This document shows positions 33,069-47,200 of a DNA stretch of 64,000 nt, one piece after another. The stretch comes from Triops longicaudatus (Eukaryota > Arthropoda > Branchiopoda > Notostraca > Triopsidae): positions 286 through 64,285 of the forward strand of contig JAGQDJ010000237.1 in the NCBI GenBank assembly GCA_022885665.1, written 5' to 3'. The notes below the pieces were generated by a model. That model was not told where the DNA came from. It searched no databases and worked only from the letters and a program-made list of their open reading frames with translations. Position numbers and translations under genes: made by a program. Numbering within the stretch: position 1 is the stretch's first letter; each line of letters starts with the position of its first letter.

Positions 33069-33923
33069 GATACTTTATTTAACTTAAAGTGGGACTAAAA
33101 GTTCACATTTTTCTTGCGTGTTTTGAATATATATGCTCCTTTGTGACAAGTATAATGCTAAGTTTCGAAATGATGTTTAAAATATTTACGGAAAATACAT
33201 GAGTTGGTGCAGTCTTTGTTTGTCGAGATTTAGCAAGTGCCCAAAACAATTGAATCACAGAGGACTGAAGCAAGTAGCTGTTGTACGCTTCGAGTGCAGA
33301 CACAAACTAAAATAAGCAAAGCACCAAACAGTGGTTTAGTTAAGAGTAACTTTTAGTTTTACAATATACTCGCTTACTGAGAATAACAAGTCATCGTCAT
33401 TTAAGACTCATATATTCGTCCATTGTCAGTTGAGGTCTGTATCACAGATTAAGTTATCGTATCCATAACAGTAAATAGTTTTAAGGGGAGTTTACTGCTC
33501 TCGATCCCTTTAGTCTTATTATTGAAACCATTTTCAATGATGCTGAGTATTACTTTTTCGCCAGCATGCATTTTGACCAAATTTTACGATTTTCTTTTCT
33601 TTTTTTTTCTTTTATTTTTTTTTTTTACTCAAACCCCCACCAGAACTTAAAATACTTTATTACAGAAACTTATGGAACAAGCACAAGGCATTGCCCGTGG
33701 TGGCTGATTTGTAGTTTAAATATTCCTAATAGATGTCAGTGGTGAATTTAGTAAACGCCTTATTATTTCGGAACTCTGAAACTACTTTCCTATCAACGCA
33801 GCTTGCCTGAATTAGACGAAAAGAGACATGCTGTGTTACATTGCCGCCTGACACTCTTTCACTGTCGCATACAGCAGCAGCCTTCCACTGGCTACAAAAT
33901 CGAATCTAGTGGCTGCTGCAATA

Positions 33924-34300
33924 CAGCGTGTTATAAGATAGCAGAAATCCGAATTTGCGCATATATTACGGAAACTGTTGATTGCACGAAAGCGAAACAA
34001 GTGGCGTGCACTCCCTACATGACTAAATCTAGCTCACTACAAAACCTTAGATTATTTTATCTTCTGCAGACGTTTAAGCGTTAGTCACAAGGCTTGACTA
34101 CACTGACACACTGCAGTGGGCACGGACTAGCCTGCAGTCCCTTCGCTTCATTCATTCTTGAGACGGCTGAATGCAGTACAATGCAGGGTAGACCACAGTG
34201 CTACAAGATAGAGAAAACACTAATTTGTATAGCTTATATCACGGAAAATGTTGACCTATGAAAGCGAAACAAGTTGAACACAACTCTTTCAAAACTAAAG
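33924..34300. repeat. Diverged tandem duplication, ~270-bp period
   Basis: The stretch at 33924-34025 (ACAGCGTGTTATAAGATAGC, then ATTACGGAAACTGTTGA, then CGAAAGCGAAACAAGT) recurs with many changes at 34195-34300 (ACAGTGCTACAAGATAGA, then ATCACGGAAAATGTTGA, then GAAAGCGAAACAAGT). Confidence 0.6.
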
Positions 34301-36074
34301 CGAGTACATACAGAATTTCAGAATTTTATATCTTGTAATAAACTTTATAGCCGTGAGCAAATTTTTTTTCACCTCTTACACTTAGTTATTTCCATGTTTG
34401 TAGAAAATTCACCAAAAATAAACGGTTGAACCAAAATTAACAAAATTATTCAGAAGAGATTTTGTAGCAATGTATCATACGTGTATTAGGTTTCTGTTTG
34501 AAATAGTTGTTATTTTCAGAAATAAAGAACAATACGTTTTGCCATAAGCCCATGTTATAAGGCACGAAAAGTCTCCTTGAGCCAAATGTAGTATTCCTTT
34601 CGGGCTCCGAAGGCTTTACTCCGTACTTCCGGTAAGAAAAAACCTTAGGGCCTTACCGGGCCCTGTAATAAAATAGAGCTTATTTAGGTCTAAGTCAAGT
34701 TTACTAAGTTGACCAAATTTTGCGGAGTTACAGTTTGGAGATAAGGAAACCACGGCCTAAGTGGCAAGAGTTGACGATTATGCCATTTTTCGGAAAAGCA
34801 CTGGAATGTGATTAAGGTACATTGATATTGCCTCGTTTTCTTTGTTGCTCGTTGATCAGATTGTGCGTAAAATGGCCAATCTGATAGCTCCAATTACTTC
34901 AGTCGACCAAAGCAGTGATTAGAATAGTCGCTATATAATTCACACTGCTTCTTCCGAGCATGGAGATGGTTACGAGCTTTCGCGACTCCCTTTTGCGTCA
35001 AGTAGAGGGTTTCGTTGCTAGGTGGCAGAGATAACTAAAAGTCAGCCACAAATTGCGTTCGAATATGCCTGTAAATTTAAATTTCCTTAACTTTACTCTG
35101 TGGACTATTTCATTTTTCACCATTATCACAGGCTAATTTTCATATAATATTATAGATTTTCATATAACACAAAGCACCAGATTCACCAGTTTTTCGTGCT
35201 TATTTCCAATAAATTTTGCATCAGACTTAAAAAAAAAAGAAAGTAACACACTTGAAGAAGTCCCAGAGTTCCATAATACATTTTGCTTCATATTTTCTCC
35301 CAGAACGCTTTTCTACCTGAAAAGCTGCTTTACGGAAGACGCAGTAGTTGAAAACATTCCAAGCCAGCTTTACTTGCTGCGGTAGGTAAATCACTCTTAC
35401 AAGACCCGAGAACCAATAGCCTTGGGCATGATAAAGCCTAAGGCAAAAGCTAACTCAAAAGAAAAACGAGAGGACTTTTCCCCAAAAGCCACTGGTTTCC
35501 CAGTAGCAATCGCCTTTCATTTGTTCTTTCTGTGGGTTATGTACGCTATAAACACCTCCTTTTTTCCTCTTTCCTTCATTGAAAGCTCTTTTGCTCCTTT
35601 TCTCCTTCGCTTCCGCTGTGTCCGTCCACACAAGCAATGTTTGATCTGGTGCAGCACAATACACCAAAAAATTCGAAAAAGGCCTTTCTGCAGCTTTTGC
35701 TTCCAGTGTATCGCTTTCACCCAACCAGACTCTCTCTTGTTATCCCAAAATTTTCGACTTTTCAGAAGTTCCAGTCTTTTCCCATTCTTTCGTTCCGAAA
35801 GACAGAGAAAAGCTCATTGTGTGACATGGTATTGTTCGTGTACCCAGTAATTGCATCCTTGCATTACTTAGCTTTCTATCCCTAGTGCAGTAAAATAGAC
35901 AGTAATAATTTAATGTCTGCTGTATTACTGCAGACATTGGCCGAAGAAAAATTCTTTTCGTAGTGCAACTTTGGATCTGTATTAGAAACAAACATGCAAA
36001 CCGATGCCTTAAAAGTGAACAAGTGTGACAGAGATGCATAGCGCAGTGTAAAAAAAAAATGGAGAAATAATAAA

Positions 36075-36120
36075 CAGAGAGAGAGAGAGAGAAAGAGAAG
36101 GAAAGGGGAGGAGGAGAAAT
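36075..36120. repeat. GA-rich microsatellite
   Basis: A (GA)n core of about eight units followed by imperfect purine repeats. Confidence 0.85.
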
Positions 36121-38378
36121 AAGATTCGGGTACCCGAAGCATAAATTTTAATGAAACGGAATATTCTAGCAAGTCGATGCTTTCCGTATCTTGCCTATTT
36201 GCGTTTTATTTTTTCAAAAACAAAAAGGAGAGGAAATTTAGCATTGGTTCCCAGGTGCGCTGGTACTAGCAAAACGAGTTGCGGATGTAACCTCGTAGTG
36301 CTGGAAGACCGCAGTAATTTACCCATTTGGCGGATGACCGTGTCCAATAAATCGACCTTGGTATATTACTGCGCTATTCTGATAGTAAAATAGAGCAACG
36401 TGGTTTGTGCACGTCTCAGCCATAGTCTAGGCAAATTTGATTGCGAAACACGGTCGAAGAAATAAACTGTCTAGCAAACTTGACATGTTCTTCCCGAAAG
36501 GCTCGACTGATCTTTTAAGAATTTATTTTGACTAATTTGAAACATTGACTGTTTTTATTGCCAATTCTTCGAACATACTATCATTAAAAGACCAAGATTT
36601 CTTCCACTTTCTAGGTTGACTTACAAGCACGAATGGGTTGCTGAAAAAAGTCTGGTAGGTTTCACTGAGTTTCTTTACGACATAGCTTTCATCTCATAGA
36701 TTTTGGTTCATAAAAAGTCCGTTGATGCATGAAGCTGTTAAGAGTACAGTTCGCATAAAAAACTTGTCTTTTTAGCTTGCTGGAAGAGCTGTAGAGCTTC
36801 CAAGACAGTATTCCCTAAAGAAACCGGAATTATGATATTTTTTCCGCGTACGAAGTACCAAGTGTTGAAGGCCAAGTATTGAATTTGTCCATTTAGTTTG
36901 AAATTTTACGGATTTTTTTAATATGTCTTTCACAAATTACCAGCTAAGTCCTTTGAAAGCACTTATAAAGTACAAATCATTTGCAACATTTTGCCCAGGA
37001 ATTATTAATAAAATGACTAGTTTCTCTTAATACCTACCATTTCTTAATTCCTCAAATTGACTCATTTCAAAGATTTTTCTCTACCTCCTCTCAAAACGAA
37101 TTCTAAGCAAATTTATACTCGTTGATTCAAGTCAGCTTCATATAAAAACAACGACAAAAAGTTTAATCTCTACTAACTAGTAAAAATCAAATAAATCCAA
37201 TTTTACAGAAAATAATGCATTTACGCAGCTGCGATTGACATTCGCTTTGTGAATGGATCCATATCTGAAGCTCCTTTTGAAGATTTGGAATAAATTACAT
37301 TCAAATCATTTCCAAAGATAAAATCTTTAACTGGTTTCTGGAACGTCACCCAAGACCTCTCTGAAGCTAGTCAAAGAAACATCATTCTTGAGAGAATTTC
37401 TTTCTTCGAAAGAACTAAAATTTAAATAATTTCCTTTTAATTTTCTTTAAAACTTCCGCCTCGTCCACTTTTAAAATGTACGCCTACGCTTTACGTAAGA
37501 CATCGTGTCGTCCTTTTCAATATTTCTCTCTCTTTCAATTTCTTCGATTCTCACCTTGAATATCTCAAGCCTGTTATAGCCGCTTCATCCCCTCCCTTCT
37601 TTTCTCTGTTTTATCCCTTTCTTCCTCCGGGCACCACCTCTATCTCTGTTTCATCTTTCACGCTTCGGGGCAATTTCTTCACTTGTAACTGCACAACCAG
37701 AAAAGTGAACTTTCCACTTCGATTGTTTCACGGAGAGCTTTGATTGCCCTCCAAAAATGCTTCGCATAAAACGTTAGCTTACTCTTCAAGAGTTTCTTCC
37801 CCTCGCCATAAAGAAAAACGATTACTGCGCCTAAAAAACGCAGCCCGGGGCTAAAAGGCAGGCGGGAGGAGCGGCTAAATCAGGGAGCTAACGTGAACTT
37901 AATATTCGGGCTGCATAAGAGGAGTACATCGAATATGTAACCCCCAAAAAGGGCCTCTAAGAACACATGGAATGTTAAGAGTTTTGCCCCAAATGTGGTC
38001 CATTTGAGGACGGTTACTCCCAGGCCCTAAGACAGAGACGGATCTCTTGTGCATCGCACCACCGCATATGCATAACGTACATATTCCCGCTCCCGACAAG
38101 AAACTATTCCGCAGATAGATTTTAAACCTTTTTACTAACAATCCTTCTTATCCGGCATCGAAAGAATGTTTCCAGCGATTTTCCGGAGAGATGGGACGAA
38201 AGGGAACTGATAGCTAAAATTAGCTGTGAAGAGACGACATAAGACAGTTTGATACTTTTCGATTTGGAAACACTTTTTTCGTTTGTACATTTTTCCACAA
38301 TAGAATAGCTTTACATGTTCACATAGCAGTTGTTGCTTAGTTTATCAAAATAACCCCCAAAAGTTGTTTAGGAGCGTT

Positions 38379-38402
38379 GGGGGCGGGGGGAGGGGAGGGG
38401 GG
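38379..38402 (+). other. G-quadruplex-capable run
   Basis: Four G runs of 4-6 bases are separated by single bases (GGGGG, C, GGGGGG, A, GGGG, A, GGGGGG). This satisfies the usual G4 pattern and is not attached to any gene recognised here. Confidence 0.6.
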
Positions 38403-40444
38403 ATTGCTGAAACGAAAATAGTAACACGCATCACTTCACAATCTGTATTAAAGTTTTATATTTTTTTGTGTGTGTGTGTTAAACGAAAACAAGAGCTTAT
38501 TCTCTAAGAAGCTTAAGCCTTACTGACTTTACGTTTTTGGTGGGAAAAAATAAAAAAAAGAATAGGAAAACAAGATTACCATTAATAAACAATAAACAGC
38601 AATAGTATGAAATAGAACTTTGAGAAAAATTATAAACTAAGTTAAACTGGCACGGAAAATGTCTTAGAACATTTTCACTTTAATTGCCTTAATTTAAGGA
38701 CGAGTTATCTGAAAGTATGCTCAGTGAATGTTAGGAAACGTCACTTATTTCTTGTAGAAGATCTAAAAATTAAATTCACCTTAAACAATCGGATATATTT
38801 CAAAACACGATTATTATTGTATATTTTATCCCTCCCAGGAAAGGTATAATGTTTTGACGTTTGGTTTAGTTACGCGAAAATTTCACGTGAATTCAATCTA
38901 AAGAGGAGTAATGTCCACGTGAATTTATATTTTGAATACTTTTTTGAAAATTTCAGTTAACTTTACGGAAATCACTACACCTTCTCTTTACCGAAATCTT
39001 CGGCCATTAAACAAACGGATCAGAGCTTTCACAAAAGCTGGAAAAGAGATAGGACAAGGGAGATAAAAAGAATAAGCATGGGAAAAAGGAGAATGTTCTC
39101 TCATTGTCTTTTAGATTGTATTATATCATTTCTGCATGGCTTGTGACTCTTGCTCATACGAGTTTCTGGTAGCAAATGTGGAAGAGGAGCATTATCTTCC
39201 CATATGACAAATGACCCCTTTGTTCTTTTCTATACTTATTTTTCCTAAATTTTCATAATACTCAATCTTTCGTGTAGCGTTTTCTGTGTTTCACTTCGGG
39301 GTAAAAGACGGTTCGAAGCTCAAAACTTTTAGTCTAATGAGCTGCAATCACTTTCACGACCATAAGAGTTAGAATTTGCATTTTGATATATTTTACCGAT
39401 TCAAAGTTTATGTACTGATTTATACCCTCCTTTTTTTCTTCTTTTATACTTATTCCCCATATTTTGAAATTAATTTCTTACGTGCGTTTTAATATCCTTT
39501 AAGAAAAAATTGTAGGTTTTATTTTTATTTTCAATTCTATTCCTTTTTGTAATTATGTAATTGTTATTTACATCTACTGAATCATATATTTCTTCACCTT
39601 GATTCTTTTCTAAAAGTACAGAACCATTAGTCTTTGAAGTAGTTGGCAAAAATTGAACATTTTACAGCTCTTTCACTTACTTGCGTTTACTTTATATCTT
39701 TGAGTTACTTTTAACGAAAGTTACAGAATATCGAGTGACAAATTTGGACACCGAATCTTGTTGCTGATGGGTTTTTGCAATCCTAGTAAAGGCCCACAAA
39801 TTGAATTTGTTTCCGTCCGAACGAGAAACAATAAGGTTCATATTCGCCAATCTCCAGAGAACATTGGCCGTCGCTAGCTGCCTTTAGAGTTTATAACCTA
39901 AGCCGCAAAGAAAACAAGCTTTCTAATTCAATTTAGGAAAGACAAGTACTGGAGTCGACACTCCTCTATTCTTTGGGGAAAAAATGGCGCCATAAAGGCT
40001 TAGAGGACGATCACGTGCGGTCCGAACGGCTTTCCTGTCCTTAACGAAAACTCCCTAGTTTCTTTCTGTTTATGGTTACCGGGGTTATTACAAAGCTTGA
40101 GTTTAGCCGTCTCTAGTTAATCTATACGACAGCTACAATGTAAAAAGAGCGGACAACCTGAAAACCTCAAAAACAAGAAACGCTATTAATTTCTTTTTCC
40201 AGGTATAGTAACTTATAGCTTTGGCGTTCCCAAATTTGTCATAACTATTTTTTATTTATTTTTGTCTTAGTCTAATGCACTAATTACGCTTAAGTTATTA
40301 TTTCGGTTTTCGTGAGACAAATGAATTTATTATGTTCGTTTTGTTACCTAGATGGCACTAAAGTACACTTACGGATTCTAGATTCATACGCTACCCAAGC
40401 CAGCAATTGCGTAACAGGTGCGTGGAAATCTTCCTTTCTCTTAG

Positions 40445-40599
40445 AGCGAATTCAGCTGGGAGAGTCAGTGCGCAGTGAGTTTTTCAAACATGGCGATTTA
40501 CTGTGTTTAAAAAGCTGAGAAAAATTTCCTTTCTCCTACACACAAATTGCCTGTGCTTGAAAAACTCAGCGCGCACGGGTTCTCCAAACTGAATTCGCT
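40445..40599. mobile_element. 155-bp fold-back element (MITE-like)
   Basis: The left arm 40445-40499 begins AGCGAATTCAG and the right arm 40544-40599 ends CTGAATTCGCT. The arms share GTGCGC, TGAGTTTTTCAA and GCGATTT/GCAATTT in mirror order, about 80% by eye, around a 44-bp loop. No coding capacity. A clear target duplication was not found. Confidence 0.7.
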
Positions 40600-40967
40600 A
40601 TTACTAAGAATTCTTTAACCACTCAATTGTGGACATGTTTAACAATGTTGAAGTTCCTAGCCTTGGCCGCTCCGCTTTGATCAGCTAAACGGCTGTATGA
40701 AGTTCAAAACGGAAAAAATTTGTTGCAGCTTAAGCTATTTACACGAATTCCTTCCGAGCTACCAAAATTCACAGCTTACAAATCAAAGTCAGCATTAACA
40801 GAGCAACCAAAACAGTCCAAAAGACCATTAAGTTGAACAACTGCAAGTAAATAAAAATGTGAATGAAGTTTGCATAATCGGAAGACGCAATTCATTGATT
40901 TAGTTTGGCTGTAGTCAACTCTTGCGAGCTTCGGAGGTAAGAAAATGTGGTGCCACAATCCGTTGCG

Positions 40968-41225
40968 TTGGTTAGGTAAAACTAGGCTAGGGTTCGTTAG
41001 GTGAAGATATGTAAGTAGAAGTCAGCTTAGGTTGAGTGGTAGTTTAAGTTAATTAAAGTTAGTTCAGATGAGTGTAATGGTTTAGTTGAGTTTGAGTTAG
41101 ATAAGTTCAGACTATGTTAAATTATGCCATTCAAGGCTAGGTTAAGCCAGATTGCAAGTTAGGACAAATTTTGTTCAAGTTAAGTTCGGTTAGGTTTGGT
41201 TGGCTTATAGATTCGGTTAAAGAAA
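40968..41225. repeat. Degenerate TTAGG pentamer tract
   Basis: GTTAGGTAAA, GTTAGGTGAA, GGTTAGGTTT and many one-base variants, in G-rich orientation on the plus strand, for about 250 bp. Confidence 0.65.
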
Positions 41226-44200
41226 GTAAACATATGCAAAAGTAGGTGCAAATAAGCCTTATATGGAATCTAATAAGACCCTATTAATTGGGAATAAGCT
41301 CACCAAACATCACTTTATGCCCACAGTCGCCATTACGTCCTTTTAGGCAATATAAACCAGTTTCGCCTTAACATATTATGTTCCACCATAAGGAAATGTC
41401 CAAATAATCGATAATGGTCTTTCCGCTGCATAAATCTTGCCCAAGGAACGGAACTTACGTAGTTAGCGTCGAACTTCACTCTTCGCCCCCCACCTTTATC
41501 CCCGCTACCAAGTCTGTCGTTCATGGACTTCATTATTACACGTCACGCAAGACACAGGTACAGGGGATTCTAGCGACAAATTACCATGACTTTTGTTTGA
41601 CCCACAACAACTAGGCCATTATTCATCCACCAAATAGTGCTACACAGTCTGTACTGTGCAATAAACTATTATACAACGTATTTTAGCTCACTATCCCTCT
41701 CTCTCCCTAATTGGACTCCTCCTTTTGTGTGACCAGTACACCAAGTCATACTGTGGTCACATAAAACTGCAGTTAGATCCAACCAGTGCTATGGTTATTG
41801 AAGTACTATAGTACTATTGTGCTACTGAAGTACTATTCCCTAAACTTGTAGGTCTAGAAAGATAGTTAAGCTATCGTGTTTCTACTAAAACAAACGAAGA
41901 CGTCTTGGTAGTCGTGACGATATAGAAACAATAAGGATTTTTAAGTAAATAAATTCAGTATAATCTCGTCATAACGAACCCTGTTAGCACGAGTCGTGGT
42001 TTTAGAAGGTCTCAAGTTATGTACGCGCAAAGCAAAAGCGTCTTCGAACTTTAATGTTGCCGAACAGTTTTTACGGGTCTCGAGAGCTTCGTTATAAGAG
42101 GATTCCACTTGCATCAATAGAAATAAAACGAATAAAAACTATTTCGAGCTACTAAAAATGTATATCTTACAAAAAAAATGTACAGTTAATTTAAGAGAAC
42201 GTAAGTCAAGGCTTCTTGCAAGACTTTGTAGAAATGATAAAATTAACTACATTTTACCCGGCAGCAAAAGTTTACATTTTGAGCGTAGATAAAAATCTAG
42301 CTCGGAAGCTTAATTCGTATTTTTATCGCATCGTTTCATATTGCTCCATCTTAGTTTTCTGTTCTTTTTCAATGTCTACACATCCCGGTTCTTGTTTTCG
42401 TGATTATCCCCTTTCAGTACAAGTGTCAATGCACGTCTCTCGTCTCCACTCATGCGAACCTTTTGTTCCACCCTTGACCCAAGCGTGTCTGTCTGCACCG
42501 TATATTGTGCACTATGAGTACATACAATATTGTAATAACCCCTTCCTGAAACTTTGTTACGCGACAACAAACCCGAACGCAACATTCTCAAGAGGTCATG
42601 CACTGCATAATTAGGACTAATTAGATACAAGTTCATCTTCTGTCCCTTCCATAAGTAGGGAAATCTCACATTAGTGCCAGATAAGCACGTCAGAAATAAA
42701 CAGCAGCACAAATAGACATCTCTTAAATTAGAACTGGACTAATTCCATCCAATCTGTATTCGACTTAAATTCAGTTATTTTGTTTTATTCAAGCATTGCT
42801 GTCGTTAACAATTTCTGATTTAAATTAACTAAAAACGGAGTTTGCTGAAAATCACTTTAAAGAAAAGTTTAACTTTTAAACTTGCTGATAGAGCTTTACA
42901 TATCGTTCTTTTTTGGACATTTAATTAACTGAATTAAATGTAGATATTTTGAATTTTCTTTGGTCTGTGATAGTGCGCGTAAGTTAAACGGAGAGAAATG
43001 TAATGATGACATCGCATCACGAATTTTGCAAATACCTAAGCAATACGTGACATTTTTTAACCAAAAAAGTGAGATCAGTTCTAAAAGAAGGAGCGAATGA
43101 AGAAGGGACTCGGGTGACATGTAGCACGAGGCCAAAGATACTAAAAAGACTTTTTGCGAAAAGAGCAGACATTCAATGAGACAGTATTGAAAATCTTATT
43201 TTGCAGCTTTTTTGGTAAAAAATGGTTGTTATCTTTGCATTGCCATGTTTGTTTTTATTGAAAAGTTTCTACGCAACGCGTTTTCAGAACAACAGAGCTG
43301 TAGTGAGAAAACAGTGGTGGAAGACAGAGTTTACAATAAAGGGATGGGCAAGTATAACTTGTCCGCAACAATACAAGCAAGTGTTCTGTATCGAAATTTT
43401 GTCAAACGCAAAAGATTTAAGTGTCAATAAATTGAACAAAAATTTTTTCAAGTTTGGTAGCGAATGTGAAAAAAAGTTTAAAGCCTTAACACTATTTTCG
43501 TGAGGTGTGAAAAAAATATTTTAGCAACGCGGTTTAAACATGTTTTTTTTTAAACGTGATGAAAACTAACGAATGTTTTTGCGGAGATTCAGTAAAGTTG
43601 AATAAAATAATAATCAAGTTTCTTCCTGTACATTGTCAGTGTCATATGTAAAATCTACCACACATAAACCATAAATTAAACGCTTTTCAGCACTTTATCA
43701 ACGAATATTGTATTACTAACTGTGTCACCCGAATTAATAAAAGTAAATAAGATCCATCGTGTAAGAACAATAAAAAATCACTGCTTTAGTTTCTTTAGGA
43801 GGGGTGTATCCTAACTCCACATTTCATTTAACTTACCCCTACGCGCATGGAGTGTTCTCGGATTTGGTACATCATATAAAAAATAATCAGGGATTCATAA
43901 CAGTTTTTGAAAAAGTGTGACCGGCATTAAAGAATAAAATACAATGTAATGAGTGTCCAATACTACCTAATAATTACTCAAAACATTCACCGTGTTCTTA
44001 TCATCCCGAGTTAGAGAGAAAAAAAGGAATATTTGCTCCCAAACCCTGAAGTAATGTGCCACTAACACGGAACTTGTAATACTACTCCCAACAGTTTCCT
44101 AAACCCCTAAACCAAATGTCTCGAAGATCTGTGAAACTAACTTCCCTCTTTGTTTCTACTTTCTCTTACGCTCAGTTCATATCATTTCGCCCACTCCGGC

Positions 44201-47200
44201 ACATTTTGGTTGCATTTCTTCTCGGCTTAACCTTGTGCCTAACTTCGGGCTGCCGCAACTTTTGGGAAGCACAAGAAGCAGTTCACTTTGCAATTAACGC
44301 GACGATTGCGAGCTCAGCTGACTTCCAAATAAGGCAATTTAACACCTCCCTTCGTCGCTAGTTTTCCTTTAAAAAAAATTAACCACCAAGAGAATTCCGC
44401 CTGAGAACTTAAACCGCTCATGTCTTGGCCCTAACTTTCGATGCAGTAATTTAGTTTAAAGGGAGAGAAATTGACACATTTGACCAAATTTGCGCAGCAG
44501 ACTTTTCGCAATTTAAAAAAAAAATAAATAAAAAATCGGAGAGTTACTAGTGAATATATTTTGTACATTCTTTCCTTTAAAGTTTACTTTTAAAAATATA
44601 AAGCAAGCTTCCATTGATTTTTAGATAATTAGCTCAATTAAAATGCATATAAAATTCTTCTAACTTATAATTGAAATTTTACAATATACTTTAGAATTTA
44701 ATTACGATTTCGTCAGAGATTTAATTTGATATTTTTCTGAATTTTTTTCCCTGTTTTCTTAAAGATATCTTCTTGTATTTTTGGGAATGCTGACAGTTGT
44801 TATCCTAATATGTGTAATTAATAATATTGGACTTACTACTGCAGTGATGTAATTTTCTTAAAGTGAAAGAAACGATACAAGCACATTGGTACAAATTTAG
44901 TACATCGAGTTAGAGAAAAGCTTCAGACTCTTCTAATCAAACTATCGTGAGAAATTTCAATGGAAAAGCATTAGAAAAAATTTAAACACTTTTCTCAAAA
45001 AAAGTAAGTCTACCTAAGCACAAACCTCAATTAAAAAATCTGAGACGTTGCTTTCGAAAGTTCGTGCGGATAACATACGCAATGCTGGCTTTGTTTTCAA
45101 GAAAAGCTTTCACTTGAAATTCAAGAAGTAAAACGTTCTGAGATCTAGAATGCTATTTAATTTTAAATTAAAAGGAAAATATCTTACAAAATGTTCAATA
45201 TGACGTAAAACACTATTTCCAATAGTAAAGTGCATTTGCTGCCAAGCACTTGATGGTACAGGCAGCACGTACCCTTCCGACTTGTGTCTCAAATGTTTTC
45301 TTTCGTTCTTTTTTTATTGTGTACGTGTCAGGGAATAGAAGAAAAATTCGGTCTTACTCTCATTCAAGTTTTCCACGTTTATGGAACACGTCGCACTCAG
45401 AAACAAGGACCATAAAGTGAGCGCTCCACAAATTGAATTCCTCCGCCTCCTACAAAAGTACGCCACGTACTGTAAAAATGTACCATTTAGTTTGTATATG
45501 CTTTACATGTTAGAACATCTTTGCCCCATTTTTATTATCTCCATTCAAAGTCCAGGTCCACACATTAAACACTACTGCAGTGGTTCTCAATAGCGAATAA
45601 ATTACCCAAAGCTTAATCTCAGAAAACTCGAACTTTGGATTTCGTAAAATTTGGCTTAGAAACGACCTTCAGTCTGAAAGAACTTAAATGCTAGGATTGT
45701 ACTTCCTATCAATAGTACCGCTTTTTTTAACTACAGGTTAGAGGAGGAATGGGACAGTTGAAACATCGGATTAACTGTACAAATAACAAAACTAACGAAC
45801 TACAAAAGCTTTGGAAGTGGAAAACAGATGACGCTTAGCAAATACAGCGAAGGCCAAATCAATAAAATTACGATGAAAATTACGAATTTAAGTGAGTAAA
45901 TAAATAAAACTTAATTTGACATTCATTTGTATAAGAAACTTAGTTTTTTCGTTGTCACATTTACGTAAGGTATCCAAAAATTGTGCTAAAATGTTTCTTT
46001 TTTTTCTGTAGAGCGTAAACCAAAAAATAACCCCCAATGATTCCTCAAAGAAAGCAACGATGGTTCGTTTCTGACAAATTCTTGAAAATATATATTAATA
46101 CTAAAATCAATAATTTTATTATCGCAAACTTAGGCGAGATCTGGAATAGCTTTTGCGAAATCGCCTGAAGTATTAAATATACGACTTCCTTACCTTTGGC
46201 GCACTATACCGCAACCTTAAAGTTAGTTTCTCATTTTTTTTTTTGTCTGGATTTTAGTTACACAGTGTAATGGGAGCTTTCTGATCGATGACTATGGGGT
46301 AACGGGGGAAAACTAATGAGAAGCACTGCACCATTGCGTAACCCCTACCAAAATTCCACGAGAGTTTTTCCTCTCTACGAGCTACATATTTGTTCAACTC
46401 TGTCACGAACTCTATGCAGAGCCTTTAAAACCTACGGTAGCTTGTTCAAGATAGAAGTACATTACTGTATATTTTACATATGAGCCTGTAAAATCTGTAA
46501 TTTTTGCCTAAGGAGGCCCCAAAGGAAAGGAAACAAGAGCTTTTAAGCCCGCAAAATTTTGATTTTAAAGACCTATTCAACGAATTATATAAACTAATTG
46601 CATAAATGAAATGAAACATGGCCTTAAATAAATAAAATAAAATAGGTAAGTTTGGACTAAATTCGATTTCATACTGCAAGGTAAAGACAATTTGACCGTT
46701 TCTTTATAGCTAAAATTTTTCTAAAAATGCACAAGTTTGACGTCAAAGTTAAGTCAAATGGTATTTTTTCGAAAGAATTTTGCACAGAACACTGATATTT
46801 CAGTGTTTTCCCCAGAAAATTCTATCCACATAAAACTCTTAACATATTCTTGTCATTGTGATATTTTTATTTTTAAAGTGTCTTTTGTCTCTTACTTAGA
46901 TCTATTTAGATACTTAGATCTTGTTCGTTCAGTGACATTTTCAACAATGTTTAATTCCCATCTGGAGCTTTTTGTACCCTAGAGAAACCAATCGTGAAAT
47001 TATAAAAGGTCTTCCACAATATTTGCAACGTTTCTTTCTGTCTCGAAAACAAATTTTCTGCAACGCGTATCCTAAAAAAGCCCTTAAGACATAATTATTT
47101 CTCCGCCTTCATTTCCGCACTCTGTCAACTGTACAACACCACCGCAACCGAAAAACTTCCGCGCGATCCTCTCAACAACATCATTAATCTCCTGTCCTCG

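Larger units (their letters stand above)
34301..40440. other. Gene desert, simple repeats only
   Basis: No exon can be supported. Three overlapping open frames at 35422-36039 on both strands lie in a pyrimidine/purine-biased stretch and are probably spurious. Simple repeats include a GA-rich run at 36075-36120, a G-rich run at 38379-38402 and a TG run near 38467-38478. Confidence 0.45.

Noticed and set aside
35422..36039. Overlapping frames of 80-142 codons on both strands
   Set aside because: Base-composition bias removes stops on both strands. No motif or consistent exon structure.
44116..44361. 81-codon frame with a hydrophobic stretch, possible small secreted peptide
   Set aside because: The hydrophobic stretch is not at the N-terminus and no family resemblance or conserved cysteine pattern was seen.
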